Shown one piece after another: positions 35,803 to 44,067 of a stretch of 58,594 nucleotides of DNA (within the stretch, counting starts at the first letter, position 1; the number at the start of each line of letters is the position of its first letter). The position numbers and the translations under genes are program-made. The DNA lies in NCBI RefSeq assembly GCF_019249245.1, contig NZ_JAESDK010000024.1, positions 1 to 58,594 on the forward strand, written 5' to 3'. This DNA comes from Alteromonas lipotrueiana (GTDB taxonomy: Bacteria; Pseudomonadota; Gammaproteobacteria; Enterobacterales; Alteromonadaceae). The notes beneath the pieces are model-generated. The model was not told where the DNA came from. It made no database searches and was given only the letters and a program-made list of their open reading frames with translations.

Positions 35803-36060
35803 ATGAATGGAGAGTTTAAGATGATGCTTTTAAGTCAGGTAAAGCAGATTGTTGCTGACACCTACCTTGCATACGACTTAGCTTATACCGGAAGCGAAGC
35901 CTTTGATTCTTATCTTAGGGAAGGAGAGCTAGGAATTGCTACAGAAGCACTGAGACGTTGTAAACTAGGATCAGATACCGTCAAAGAGGAAATGGTGGAC
36001 TTGTTCAATGAGATAATGCGCTTGATAGAGAGCGACAGAAAGCAACGGTTTTTAGAGTGA
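35803..36060 (+). CDS. Small helical protein of 85 aa upstream of a DUF3800-like gene
   Basis: The product (MNGEFKMMLLSQVKQIVADT and on) is predicted helical by eye, acidic, without motif; a second ATG at 35821 is possible. Its stop lies only a few bases before the start of the DUF3800-like gene, so the two are coupled. It may be a partner such as an antitoxin, which is inference. Confidence 0.55.
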   Translation: MNGEFKMMLLSQVKQIVADTYLAYDLAYTGSEAFDSYLREGELGIATEALRRCKLGSDTVKEEMVDLFNEIMRLIESDRKQRFLE

Positions 36061-36062
36061 AT

Positions 36063-37184
36063 ATGGATATTGATCGCGTTCGACAAATAATAATGGCTCA
36101 GGAGCAATTTTTGAACGTAGATGATAGTTACACTTTTTACTATGATGAGTCCAATAATATTCGGAAGCTTTATCTCACTGACTCTGGCCTAAATGTTCAG
36201 CAAGATCAAAACTTTGTACTGGCCGGGATCGCTCACATCAGTGGTTTCGACAACAATCGGTTTGAGTCACTTTTTAACTCTCTTTCACTCCAGAAATCTG
36301 CAAACGAACTGAAGCTGAAACATATTGCGAAAGGTGGACCTTTCGATATGTTGAAGTCGAGCAAGCTCAGGAAAATCTTTGATTGGTTGAACGAAAATGA
36401 GTTTTACATCCATTATTTTAATCTCAACCCATTGTATTGGTCTGTCCTAGACATCATAGACTCAATAATTGGCGAGACTCACGATAGGGCATTTATAATT
36501 TCCCACCTTCAGTTGAAGGGAGACTTCTATGACTTGGCTATGGCAAATAGGCAGACGTTCTTGTCACGACTATCCGCTTTCAAATATCCAGACGTTGATG
36601 AAGCTGAAGCGAAGGATTTCTGTCGTTGGCTAATCGAATTTGTAAAAGAACGATCTGGTAGCCTTCAAACATATCGCACTGGTATGCTGAAGAGCCTGTT
36701 CGAAAGGTCGCTTGAGTTAGATGAATTACCCTTTATTTCTAGTTTTCATGGAAAAGAGCTGATTGATAACTTCATGGTGTTTTATCTTCAGAAGTTGTAC
36801 ATCTTCAAGAATTCACGACATATCTTTGATAAAGAAGAACAGATCCAATGCTTAATCGAAAGGGCCTCTCTAGTAAAAGATGGAAAACTTTTCAAAAATT
36901 ACGAGTTTGTCGAATCCCATGATCATCGAGGCGTGCAACTCTCTGATGTCATTGCAGGTTTTTTGGGTAAGTACTTCACATATATTAAGGATACTAGTTC
37001 AGAGCAATTGATCAGTAATATTGCCAGCCTTACAGACATGCAGCGGCAGTGCTTCCTATCTTTACTTTGTTTAATTAATAGGTCTGATGATAAAAGTCGA
37101 GCATTTTTCACTGTGGTAAACAGTGCAGGTGAGAGGCAAAAACACCGATACCTATGTCAGGCCATAGCGAAGAGTGGGGCTTAA
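36063..37184 (+). CDS. DUF3800-like protein (possible RNase H-fold nuclease)
   Basis: The 373-aa protein opens with the DUF3800-type strand YTFYYDESNNIRKLYLTDSG, then FVLAGIAHISGF, and ends with ESHDHRGVQLSDVIAGFLGK. Those are the N-terminal YxDESGN and C-terminal D..(S)xxxQxxD motifs of the family, which is thought to have an RNase H-like fold and occurs in defence and mobile contexts. The ATG at 36063 is chosen; a GTG at 36057 overlaps the previous stop. A 99-aa gene follows with a TAATG overlap. Confidence 0.72.
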   Translation: MDIDRVRQIIMAQEQFLNVDDSYTFYYDESNNIRKLYLTDSGLNVQQDQNFVLAGIAHISGFDNNRFESLFNSLSLQKSANELKLKHIAKGGPFDMLKSSKLRKIFDWLNENEFYIHYFNLNPLYWSVLDIIDSIIGETHDRAFIISHLQLKGDFYDLAMANRQTFLSRLSAFKYPDVDEAEAKDFCRWLIEFVKERSGSLQTYRTGMLKSLFERSLELDELPFISSFHGKELIDNFMVFYLQKLYIFKNSRHIFDKEEQIQCLIERASLVKDGKLFKNYEFVESHDHRGVQLSDVIAGFLGKYFTYIKDTSSEQLISNIASLTDMQRQCFLSLLCLINRSDDKSRAFFTVVNSAGERQKHRYLCQAIAKSGA

Positions 37185-37483
37185 TGAGGAGGAAAATTGT
37201 CAGGGCGAACATCAAGCGGTTACGCAGTTATTTCAGGTCTATTAATCAAACTGTGGTATCGGAAGTCCCTCCTAAGCTCCTCACATTTGAGGATATGGCA
37301 AAGTCCAAAGCAAAAGGGCAAGAATGTTATAGCGAAAGACTGAAAAAGGCAGAAACCTTGAACCCTCGTCAACTGAAAAAATATAGAAATAATCAAAAAG
37401 TGCTTGGCTACTTTGGCAGCCAATATGGCGGTATATGTAAAGTTAAGTTAAAACCAGCGTCAGCGCCTTATCGAAAAAGTTAA
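37184..37483 (+). CDS. Small basic protein of 99 aa in the DUF3800 operon
   Basis: The ATG at 37184 shares its A with the previous stop (TAATG). An in-frame ATG at 37154 would overlap by 31 bp. The product is rich in Lys and Arg (MRRKIVRANIKRLRSYFRSI; RQLKKYRNNQKVLGYFGSQY), so nucleic-acid binding is plausible. No domain is recognised. Confidence 0.5.
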   Translation: MRRKIVRANIKRLRSYFRSINQTVVSEVPPKLLTFEDMAKSKAKGQECYSERLKKAETLNPRQLKKYRNNQKVLGYFGSQYGGICKVKLKPASAPYRKS

Positions 37484-37613
37484 ATCAAACCTGTTCATAA
37501 AACCTCCGTTTTCCATACATCTTCATGTATATCTCATCTTGTTCAGATTTTGCTCGACAAGCTGTCCATAAACTTGTTAACTTATCTATGTTAACTAAAG
37601 GTACGTTTAGAGA

Positions 37614-38171
37614 ATGATTTTAGGTTATGCAAGAGTTAGTACAAATGATCAAAACTCAGCACTTCAAATTGATGCACTAGAGAAGTTTGGTTGTGATCGA
37701 GTTTATGAAGAAAAGGTGTCCGCAACATCAAAAGTGCGCCCGCAACTTGAACGGCTCTTAGATAGCTTGCGGGAGGGTGACAAAGTAATCGTCTGGCGAC
37801 TAGATAGATTGGGTCGTTCAATTAAAGATCTGATTGCTCTCGTTGAACTGTTCAAAGAACGAAATGTTCAGTTTGTATCACTCACTGAAAACATTGATAC
37901 GAGTAGTCCCTCAGGAGAACTCATCTTCCATATTTTTGCTTCCGTAGCTCAATTCGAACGCTCACTCATCATCGAACGAACTAAAAGTGGACTAACTGCC
38001 GCTCGTGCCAGAGGCCGAGTCGGCGGAAGGAAACCCTTGTTATCAAAAGAAGATGTTAAGAAAGCTAAAGCAATGGCTTCTAGCAATGACATTAGCATTA
38101 GCGAAATAGCAGAACATTTTAAAGTGAGCCGAACGACCTTGTACAAATATTTAAACCAAAAGAGTGAATGA
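37614..38171 (+). CDS. Serine site-specific recombinase (resolvase/invertase family)
   Basis: The 185-aa protein has the resolvase catalytic start MILGYARVSTNDQNSALQID with Ser10 as the nucleophile, the conserved RLDRLGRSIKDL, then the E-helix (SVAQFERSLIIERTKSGLTA) and a C-terminal helix-turn-helix (ISEIAEHFKVSRTTLYKYL). It is the size of Tn3-family resolvases and DNA invertases. No transposase is beside it. It may resolve or invert DNA in the island, or regulate the dGTPase unit that starts 4 bp after it. Confidence 0.92.
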   Translation: MILGYARVSTNDQNSALQIDALEKFGCDRVYEEKVSATSKVRPQLERLLDSLREGDKVIVWRLDRLGRSIKDLIALVELFKERNVQFVSLTENIDTSSPSGELIFHIFASVAQFERSLIIERTKSGLTAARARGRVGGRKPLLSKEDVKKAKAMASSNDISISEIAEHFKVSRTTLYKYLNQKSE

Positions 38172-38175
38172 GCAC

Positions 38176-39651
38176 ATGGATTACAACAACAAACTGAAGT
38201 GTGACCGGTATTATGTTTCTAGAATTACTGGCCGGGACTTTAACGAAGAAATGGAGAGTGATCGTGGGCGTTCAATTAATTCAGCAGCAGTTAGAAGACT
38301 CCAGCAGAAAACACAGGTTTTCCCTTTAGAAACGAACGCCGCAGTTCGCAGCAGATTAACCCACTCACTTGAAGTTCAGCAAACCGGACGTTACATAGCA
38401 AAACTGATATTAAAAAAGCTGGATGAACAGGAATTAACGACTCAACTTTGTTTGAATGACAAGCGTGAAGGCTTTGTTAGTGCAATAGAGATAGCCTGTT
38501 TACTGCATGACGTCGGTAATCCAGCGTTTGGCCATTTCGGCGAAGAAGCTATCAATAACTGGGCACGTAATCGGCTCAAATCTATTTTCAAAGAAAAGTT
38601 CGGTGACGAAGTGGAGAGTGACACACTCGTAACTGACTTAATGACATTTGAGGGTAATGCTCAAGCTATTCGGTTACTGCATAGTTTGCAAAGCTTGAAT
38701 CTGACTTTCACGCAAACTGCGTGTCTCATCAAATACACTAGACCGGCTTATGAGGATAAGCCATCTGAAGGTGACGAGTTTGAATATCGCATGAAGAAAC
38801 CGGGGTTTTACTACTCCGAGTTGGAGTTTGTTCAACAACTGAATGCAGTATTGGGTATTGGCAATGGTTGTCGTTTCCCGCTCACATACATAATGGAAGC
38901 GGCTGATGACATCTCGTACTGCATCGCGGACTTAGATGATGCCCTAGACAAAGAAATATTAGATGTTCCTCAGTTGCACGACGCTATCATGAAAACGTGG
39001 AATTCATTTAAGGGAAAGGAAGACGTTGCGGATAGTGTTGTGGATGAAGGGTATCTATTAAACATAGCGGAATCAGCTTTGGCTAATTATGAGCGTGAAT
39101 CGCATAACAAAAACCATGCATATATGCTTACGCTGCGCACAAAACTTGTGAATGACCTCGCAAACTATGCGTCAGATCGATTTATTCAAAATCACCAAGA
39201 AATCTTCAACGGAACATTGGACGAACCGTTATTAGGGGGGAGTGACAAATTTTATTTGGCGACGGAGACCTTGAAAAAAGTAGCGATCTCAAAGGTGTTC
39301 TCAGATCACGAAGTGGAACGGCTTGAGCTTAAAGGACTTGCTGTTATTTCTGGCCTCCTTAATATCTACACACCGCTATTAGAACTTAACTTTGAAGACT
39401 TTAAGGCTTTGTCTAAAAAAGAAATTTTGAAACCCGCGCCTATTGAGACGCGATTATTCCATGACTTGTCTAGTAAGCATAAGCGAACTTATTCAGACAG
39501 TGTAAAAGCCCTCTTTGAGAAGAGCGACATATCTCAGGATGATGAAAAGTTAGAGCTGTATTACCGCTCAAGGTTAATTATTGATTATGTAAGTGGGATG
39601 ACTGATCGTTTCGCGTTAGATGAGTACCGAGAACTGACTGCCACACTTTAG
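38176..39651 (+). CDS. dGTP triphosphohydrolase (HD-domain dGTPase)
   Basis: The 491-aa protein has the dGTPase pattern: SRLTHSLEVQQTGRYIAKLI, the HD pair in ACLLHDVGNPAFGHFGEEAI, and a later helix with the third metal ligand (YIMEAADDISYCIADLDDAL). The enzyme splits dGTP into deoxyguanosine and triphosphate. Stand-alone dGTPases on islands are known to defend against phages by depleting dGTP. A GTG at 38164 is an alternative start. The next gene follows 7 bp later and probably belongs to the same unit. Confidence 0.9.
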   Translation: MDYNNKLKCDRYYVSRITGRDFNEEMESDRGRSINSAAVRRLQQKTQVFPLETNAAVRSRLTHSLEVQQTGRYIAKLILKKLDEQELTTQLCLNDKREGFVSAIEIACLLHDVGNPAFGHFGEEAINNWARNRLKSIFKEKFGDEVESDTLVTDLMTFEGNAQAIRLLHSLQSLNLTFTQTACLIKYTRPAYEDKPSEGDEFEYRMKKPGFYYSELEFVQQLNAVLGIGNGCRFPLTYIMEAADDISYCIADLDDALDKEILDVPQLHDAIMKTWNSFKGKEDVADSVVDEGYLLNIAESALANYERESHNKNHAYMLTLRTKLVNDLANYASDRFIQNHQEIFNGTLDEPLLGGSDKFYLATETLKKVAISKVFSDHEVERLELKGLAVISGLLNIYTPLLELNFEDFKALSKKEILKPAPIETRLFHDLSSKHKRTYSDSVKALFEKSDISQDDEKLELYYRSRLIIDYVSGMTDRFALDEYRELTATL

Positions 39652-39658
39652 GTGATAT

Positions 39659-40951
39659 ATGAGTATTGATAAATTTGGCAGCTTAGAAGAGCTTAAACAG
39701 TTCTTTAGCAATGGCGGTAATCCTTGGTTTGATGCGGAGTTCTCTCCACAAACACATAAGATGGTTGAAGCACTTGGCGCGAAGGGAGCACATCTCAACA
39801 AGTGGTGGGTGAGGACACCGATGGATTGGGAATGCCCATCTTGCAAGAGAAAAAAGCCACAAATCGCCAAACTTGATTCGCGCGGTTACGCTTCCTGCCA
39901 ATTACATGAACATCATGACCACATGAAAGATATTGTTCGAAGACTTTTCGAAGAAATTTCGTCATCCAGAGAGCAAGTTGTTGCTAGTGAGCTGGCTGAA
40001 CGCTTCGCCGTCAGAACGTCCTTCGCAATATCCGCATATGACAATACGGTCATTTGCGCTGACTGCAATAAGGCCGATGGCTTAGCTAAATTAAAGATAA
40101 AGGCGCATCAGGACTTTTCCTTCTCTCCCGCTGAAATAGGTCGCTTTGTTAAGCCCAGAAATAATCAAGAACATGAAATAGACGCTGAAGTCGCATCCGT
40201 TATTTGGCATGAGAATATTGATGTTTTTAACAAGCGAATGAAGCTCGCAAAGTATATTGCTAATCAAGCTGCAAGTGACGCACATTGGTATCAGCCCTCC
40301 AACTCATCGGCAAAAGAAGTCGAGAGAGCAGCGACCTACCGCTTCAATCTGCGAGGGCTAAATTCGTTGCACTATGATCCTGAAAAACTGCTTTACAACT
40401 CAATGCCATTTAAAGGGAATCATTCATCTTGGCGACTGAAGCCTAAGCAACAGACCAAGGATAAACCAACAGCAGGTCAAGTTGCTCATCTTTCACAGAC
40501 AAGAGGGCGTAGTTGGACAAGGTATGATGACAATTGGAAATGTCCATGTTGTGAGCGTTCCAAATACGACTGCCTTAAGCCCTCAAAGAACAACCCTTGG
40601 GTTTTCGAAGTAAAATCTATTCTTGCCCACAATACAGAAAGCGATTCATTTGCTGACGATATTAAAGTGTGCAACGAGTGTTTTAACGCTGCGAATCACC
40701 TTGGACGAGAGGCTATCGAAGAAGTGAAAGAAGAGGATCCTACAATTGATGTTTACTTTCCACATAGCCTTATAGCGTTCGAGGAGCTTCAGTCTGTAAT
40801 TATGGCGCGGCCACATTCATCTCATCTAATTAACAACGAACTGGCAGAAGATGCGGTTAAGACGGCGATAGAAAGGATTGTCGATGAAAATTACAACAAT
40901 TCTCCCAAACACAAGGCGATATTGAGGGAAAAGCATTTGTTGCTAGGGTAA
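39659..40951 (+). CDS. Protein with two zinc/HNH-like modules, partner of the dGTPase
   Basis: The 430-aa protein carries two similar cysteine modules. The first reads DWECPSCKRKKPQIAKLDSR, then HEHHDHMKD, then VICADCNKADG: CxxC, HxHHDH and CxxCN, an HNH-endonuclease-like order. The second, near residue 295, has WKCPCCERSKYDCLKP and later VCNECFNAANHLG, without the HHDH run. The first may be a nuclease and the second structural. Its gene starts 7 bp after the dGTPase, so a two-component defence unit is plausible. Confidence 0.6.
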   Translation: MSIDKFGSLEELKQFFSNGGNPWFDAEFSPQTHKMVEALGAKGAHLNKWWVRTPMDWECPSCKRKKPQIAKLDSRGYASCQLHEHHDHMKDIVRRLFEEISSSREQVVASELAERFAVRTSFAISAYDNTVICADCNKADGLAKLKIKAHQDFSFSPAEIGRFVKPRNNQEHEIDAEVASVIWHENIDVFNKRMKLAKYIANQAASDAHWYQPSNSSAKEVERAATYRFNLRGLNSLHYDPEKLLYNSMPFKGNHSSWRLKPKQQTKDKPTAGQVAHLSQTRGRSWTRYDDNWKCPCCERSKYDCLKPSKNNPWVFEVKSILAHNTESDSFADDIKVCNECFNAANHLGREAIEEVKEEDPTIDVYFPHSLIAFEELQSVIMARPHSSHLINNELAEDAVKTAIERIVDENYNNSPKHKAILREKHLLLG

Positions 40952-41028
40952 GTCGTACATGAACATTCATACCAGCAACTGCTGGAATGCCCAAAGCTCT
41001 TAATCCAATAAATTTATAAAGGTCTTTT

Positions 41029-41832
41029 ATGGCTATTAGCGATGAATACGGTTCAACATACTGCGCTCCGATTTTTCTCTCAAAACCGTTTGTGCAAGAC
41101 GGTCATACAGCAGAAAAGGCCAATGGAACGATGACGTTCGTGAAATATCAGAATGCCAGATACGTAGTAACCTGTTCACATGTATATCACCAGCAAAAAC
41201 TGCATACATCATCAGAAAGACATCTAACAGCGGTAGGTAACAGTAGAACGGTCTTTCAATTTGGTGGCTATGGACCGGACGGGTACGTGAGTGCCTTCAA
41301 AGCATTACAAAAAACCGAATTAGACAATGGGAACCCAGATATTGCTATTGCTCCTGTTGGTCGGTCCTTCATCGAGCTATACATGTTAGAAAAGAATAAA
41401 GATTTTATCGATCTTGATAACTGGATTGAGCCAGATTGGGGGTACAACTGTCACAAGTTGGCGTGTGGTTATGCAACGGAACATAAGGTTCAGACTGAGA
41501 CCCATGTACTTGCAGCATATATTCAGGCAATTCTGGAACCAACCTCACCAATAAATCCAACTAGAGAAAGGTTTTCCCTACTTTCTAGTCTTGAGAAAGA
41601 GCACAACCTTTACTTCAGTGGAATGAGTGGCGGCCCGGTATTTACTAAGTTTGGAGAAAGTAAGAACCTATCGGCAATTGGAATTATTTTTGAAGGAATA
41701 CCCGGTAGCTCTAAAGAGTGGGCATCGCGTGATGGTGGGGCGTTTTTTACAGGCTCGGATATCAAGCTGGACGCACTACTATTAACACCGCCGATTTTTA
41801 AGCAATGGTTACAGATGGCGGATTTGCTCTAG
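41029..41832 (+). CDS. Trypsin-like serine protease
   Basis: The 267-aa protein has a chymotrypsin-type triad: His in YVVTCSHVYHQ (~residue 57), Asp in GNPDIAIAPVG (~105) and Ser in FSGMSGGPVF (~203), with a strand order typical of the fold. There is no signal peptide, so it should act in the cytoplasm. Intracellular trypsin-like proteases occur in several defence systems as effectors. It lies alone between the dGTPase unit and minus-strand genes; a partner is not evident. Confidence 0.8.
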   Translation: MAISDEYGSTYCAPIFLSKPFVQDGHTAEKANGTMTFVKYQNARYVVTCSHVYHQQKLHTSSERHLTAVGNSRTVFQFGGYGPDGYVSAFKALQKTELDNGNPDIAIAPVGRSFIELYMLEKNKDFIDLDNWIEPDWGYNCHKLACGYATEHKVQTETHVLAAYIQAILEPTSPINPTRERFSLLSSLEKEHNLYFSGMSGGPVFTKFGESKNLSAIGIIFEGIPGSSKEWASRDGGAFFTGSDIKLDALLLTPPIFKQWLQMADLL

Positions 41833-41917
41833 TGATGGTAACTGACTGTTGACACGGTAAAATATCTAATTAAAACCTAGCTCTATTTATGTGTATGAGA
41901 TTTTTGCGGTGCGGTGT

Positions 41918-42109
41918 CTAACTGCTTTCTAGTTTCTTCCATCTTAAAGCAAACATCTCATCTAAATCGGTATCGAAATGGTCTTCACAGCGAAACAAAA
42001 ATACCTTTTTGATAGCACTAGTTTTTTCATCAACAGACAATATCTCAGTTGAGAAATAGACGTTTTTCTTGCAGCACGCACTGCATTCTTCGTTTTTGAA
42101 ATCAATCAT
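41918..42109 (-). CDS. Small putative zinc-binding protein of 63 aa
   Basis: The product (MIDFKNEECSACCKKNVYFS and on) contains CSACC near the start and CEDH near residue 41, a possible zinc site. The ribosome-binding site is weak. It is read in the same direction as the next two upstream genes. Support is limited. Confidence 0.4.
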   Translation of the reverse strand: MIDFKNEECSACCKKNVYFSTEILSVDEKTSAIKKVFLFRCEDHFDTDLDEMFALRWKKLESS

Positions 42110-42315
42110 GTAGTTATTTATCAGTGATAATTAGTCGATGTAGTTCTCTGGGTACTTTTTGCTCATAAGTATCCTGAGATATTCTGAAAGCTATCATGAT
42201 GTAAATTGAAATGATATTTGGTTGTGTTTTGATACCAAGTCAAACTGTTAAAGTGTGGAAAAAGTAATCGAACAACTAAGCATTTGAAATAAAATATCAA
42301 ATGAGATGTGACCCA

Positions 42316-42843
42316 CTACAGGTTACTTCCCCCATTGGGATATCGATGCACCAACTGAATGAAAGCTCGATTTAGAAATAGGGATACCTCTGCCATCTTG
42401 ACCATTTCTTCCTTAAATGAGTCGGGTCCTAGACTTTCTTGGTCGAAAGAATACTCCTCAGTATTTTCATCAATGACAATAATAGGATTTGAGCGAAGGA
42501 TCGCCACTATCTCTCCTCCACCTTTTATCTCAATGTATGCTGAATGTAGAACCCTGTTTCTATATTTCCTTAGCGCATGCAGCTCTTCTGCGCATTTATG
42601 AAAAGACTTAAGGAAATCCTCTTCCAAATGAGTGGGTAGAGTACATTTCGGTAGCGCTTCAATGAAAAGTTTTTGGACTTCATTGATTAGGTCATGATTG
42701 CTCAGTGTACGAAGTTCTAGTGGGGGCCATTGTTTTCTTTCTGGATCAATAATAAACCAACCGATCTCTCGAAGTTTGTTCTCAATCCATTGAAACGAAA
42801 CAACGAATTCGCCGACGCGCTGGTAGATTTCAGATTCATTCAC
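42316..42843 (-). CDS. HEPN-like protein with an RNxxxH-type motif
   Basis: The 175-aa all-helical protein contains ALRKYRNRVLHSAYIEI, which fits the Rx4-6H motif of HEPN RNases (R-N-R-V-L-H). The N-terminal helix (EFVVSFQWIENKLREIGWFI) resembles those of such proteins too. HEPN proteins often act as RNA-cutting toxins in defence. It lies 53 bp after the CoiA-like gene on the same strand. No nucleotidyltransferase antitoxin is beside it. Confidence 0.55.
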   Translation of the reverse strand: MNESEIYQRVGEFVVSFQWIENKLREIGWFIIDPERKQWPPLELRTLSNHDLINEVQKLFIEALPKCTLPTHLEEDFLKSFHKCAEELHALRKYRNRVLHSAYIEIKGGGEIVAILRSNPIIVIDENTEEYSFDQESLGPDSFKEEMVKMAEVSLFLNRAFIQLVHRYPNGGSNL

Positions 42844-42896
42844 TAAAGGTTCAATTCCATATCTGTCACATTGGGTACTATCATCTCGTTTCTCTT

Positions 42897-43895
42897 TTAC
42901 CCAAAGTTACGTTTGATCACTTTCATCATCTCTGACATCGCTGCATTGTTTCCAGTGACGATTTTAACATTACCGGTTTGGCGACTGTTGCCTGACGATT
43001 CGTGAGATAGGGGTAAACCTTTGAACGGAGCATTGTCAAAAAGGAACAAGAAATTATCTCCCTGTAAAGCGTTGCAGCATGCACAAGTGTTTGCCCAGTA
43101 TGAACCACCGTATTTTTTTGAGTGACGGTACTGAATCGTCGCCGGTTTAGGTGAAGGCGGTTTATGTTCGCAGAACGGCACGCCATACCACCAAAACACG
43201 GGAGTCTTCTCGTGACACCGAAAGCATTCTTCTATGTCAGCAATATAATGAGCTTGCCTAGGATCTTTGATGGCTGAATATAATGATCTGTCGATATTGA
43301 AGTGATCACACAGTCTTACAACATCCTTTAAATGTGTTTTGCAATCAGTGCAGTAGGTGTTCTTCAGTTGAGCTTGGGTTGGAATCCATTTGAATGGATC
43401 TCGCAAAACATCCTCGGCTTTCAATTCTACCCAGTAGACTTCTAAATTAGTTGCCTTATTAACATCGACAGAATGTGTATTAAAAATTTCTACAGCCAAA
43501 GCTATGTTCGTACTACGATAGCCAACCACATCGCAGATAAAGTCACCGACTCTAACTTCTAGTTTTGCATCAGTGAACGTTCCAGATGGCAAATCAGTTG
43601 CGAAGACAACACCACAGCATTCGCAATGACTTTCCAAACAAATTACTGCGTTGCCAGAAGCGTTAGCAGACATGGCTTCGAGGATTAAGCCTTTAGCTGT
43701 TATGTGGAGAATAGACTCAAGGCTACAGTGCGACTCAGGCGCATGTGCAAAGTGGGCCGCTCGATATTCACCAGATCTGAAAACTAGTGAAGTCTTACAC
43801 TGCGGACAGCGATAACTCTCGCCTTTGAGAGCTTGATTCGCTGCAACGAGTTTATCTTTGTCATCTAGTCCATATGGTATTTTCAGGCTTTCCAT
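42897..43895 (-). CDS. Competence CoiA-like family protein with zinc fingers
   Basis: The 332-aa protein starts with a CoiA-like zinc motif (YRCPQCKTSLVFRSGEYRAA, then HFAHAPESHC) and continues with a central region resembling an endonuclease-like strand pattern (ICDVVGYRSTNIALAVEIFN), including E and D residues as in PD-(D/E)XK folds. More CxxC pairs follow (TYCTDCKTH; CFRCHEKTP; NTCACCNAL). CoiA-like proteins are found in defence islands; the function here is unknown. The promoter region lies between it and gajA. Confidence 0.75.
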   Translation of the reverse strand: MESLKIPYGLDDKDKLVAANQALKGESYRCPQCKTSLVFRSGEYRAAHFAHAPESHCSLESILHITAKGLILEAMSANASGNAVICLESHCECCGVVFATDLPSGTFTDAKLEVRVGDFICDVVGYRSTNIALAVEIFNTHSVDVNKATNLEVYWVELKAEDVLRDPFKWIPTQAQLKNTYCTDCKTHLKDVVRLCDHFNIDRSLYSAIKDPRQAHYIADIEECFRCHEKTPVFWWYGVPFCEHKPPSPKPATIQYRHSKKYGGSYWANTCACCNALQGDNFLFLFDNAPFKGLPLSHESSGNSRQTGNVKIVTGNNAAMSEMMKVIKRNFG

Positions 43896-44067
43896 GTTTC
43901 GTCCAAAAATTTAGCTTGGCAAGTAACCTTACCTTTGAAGTCGTTATGGTAAGGCTAACGGCATAAGCTTGTAAAATAAACCACAACTGATATACATGGT
44001 TCTACATCTGGACAAAGACTTGTTCCTGCATGGCTTTCGATATTTATTAGGATGGTAAGGTAGTTAA

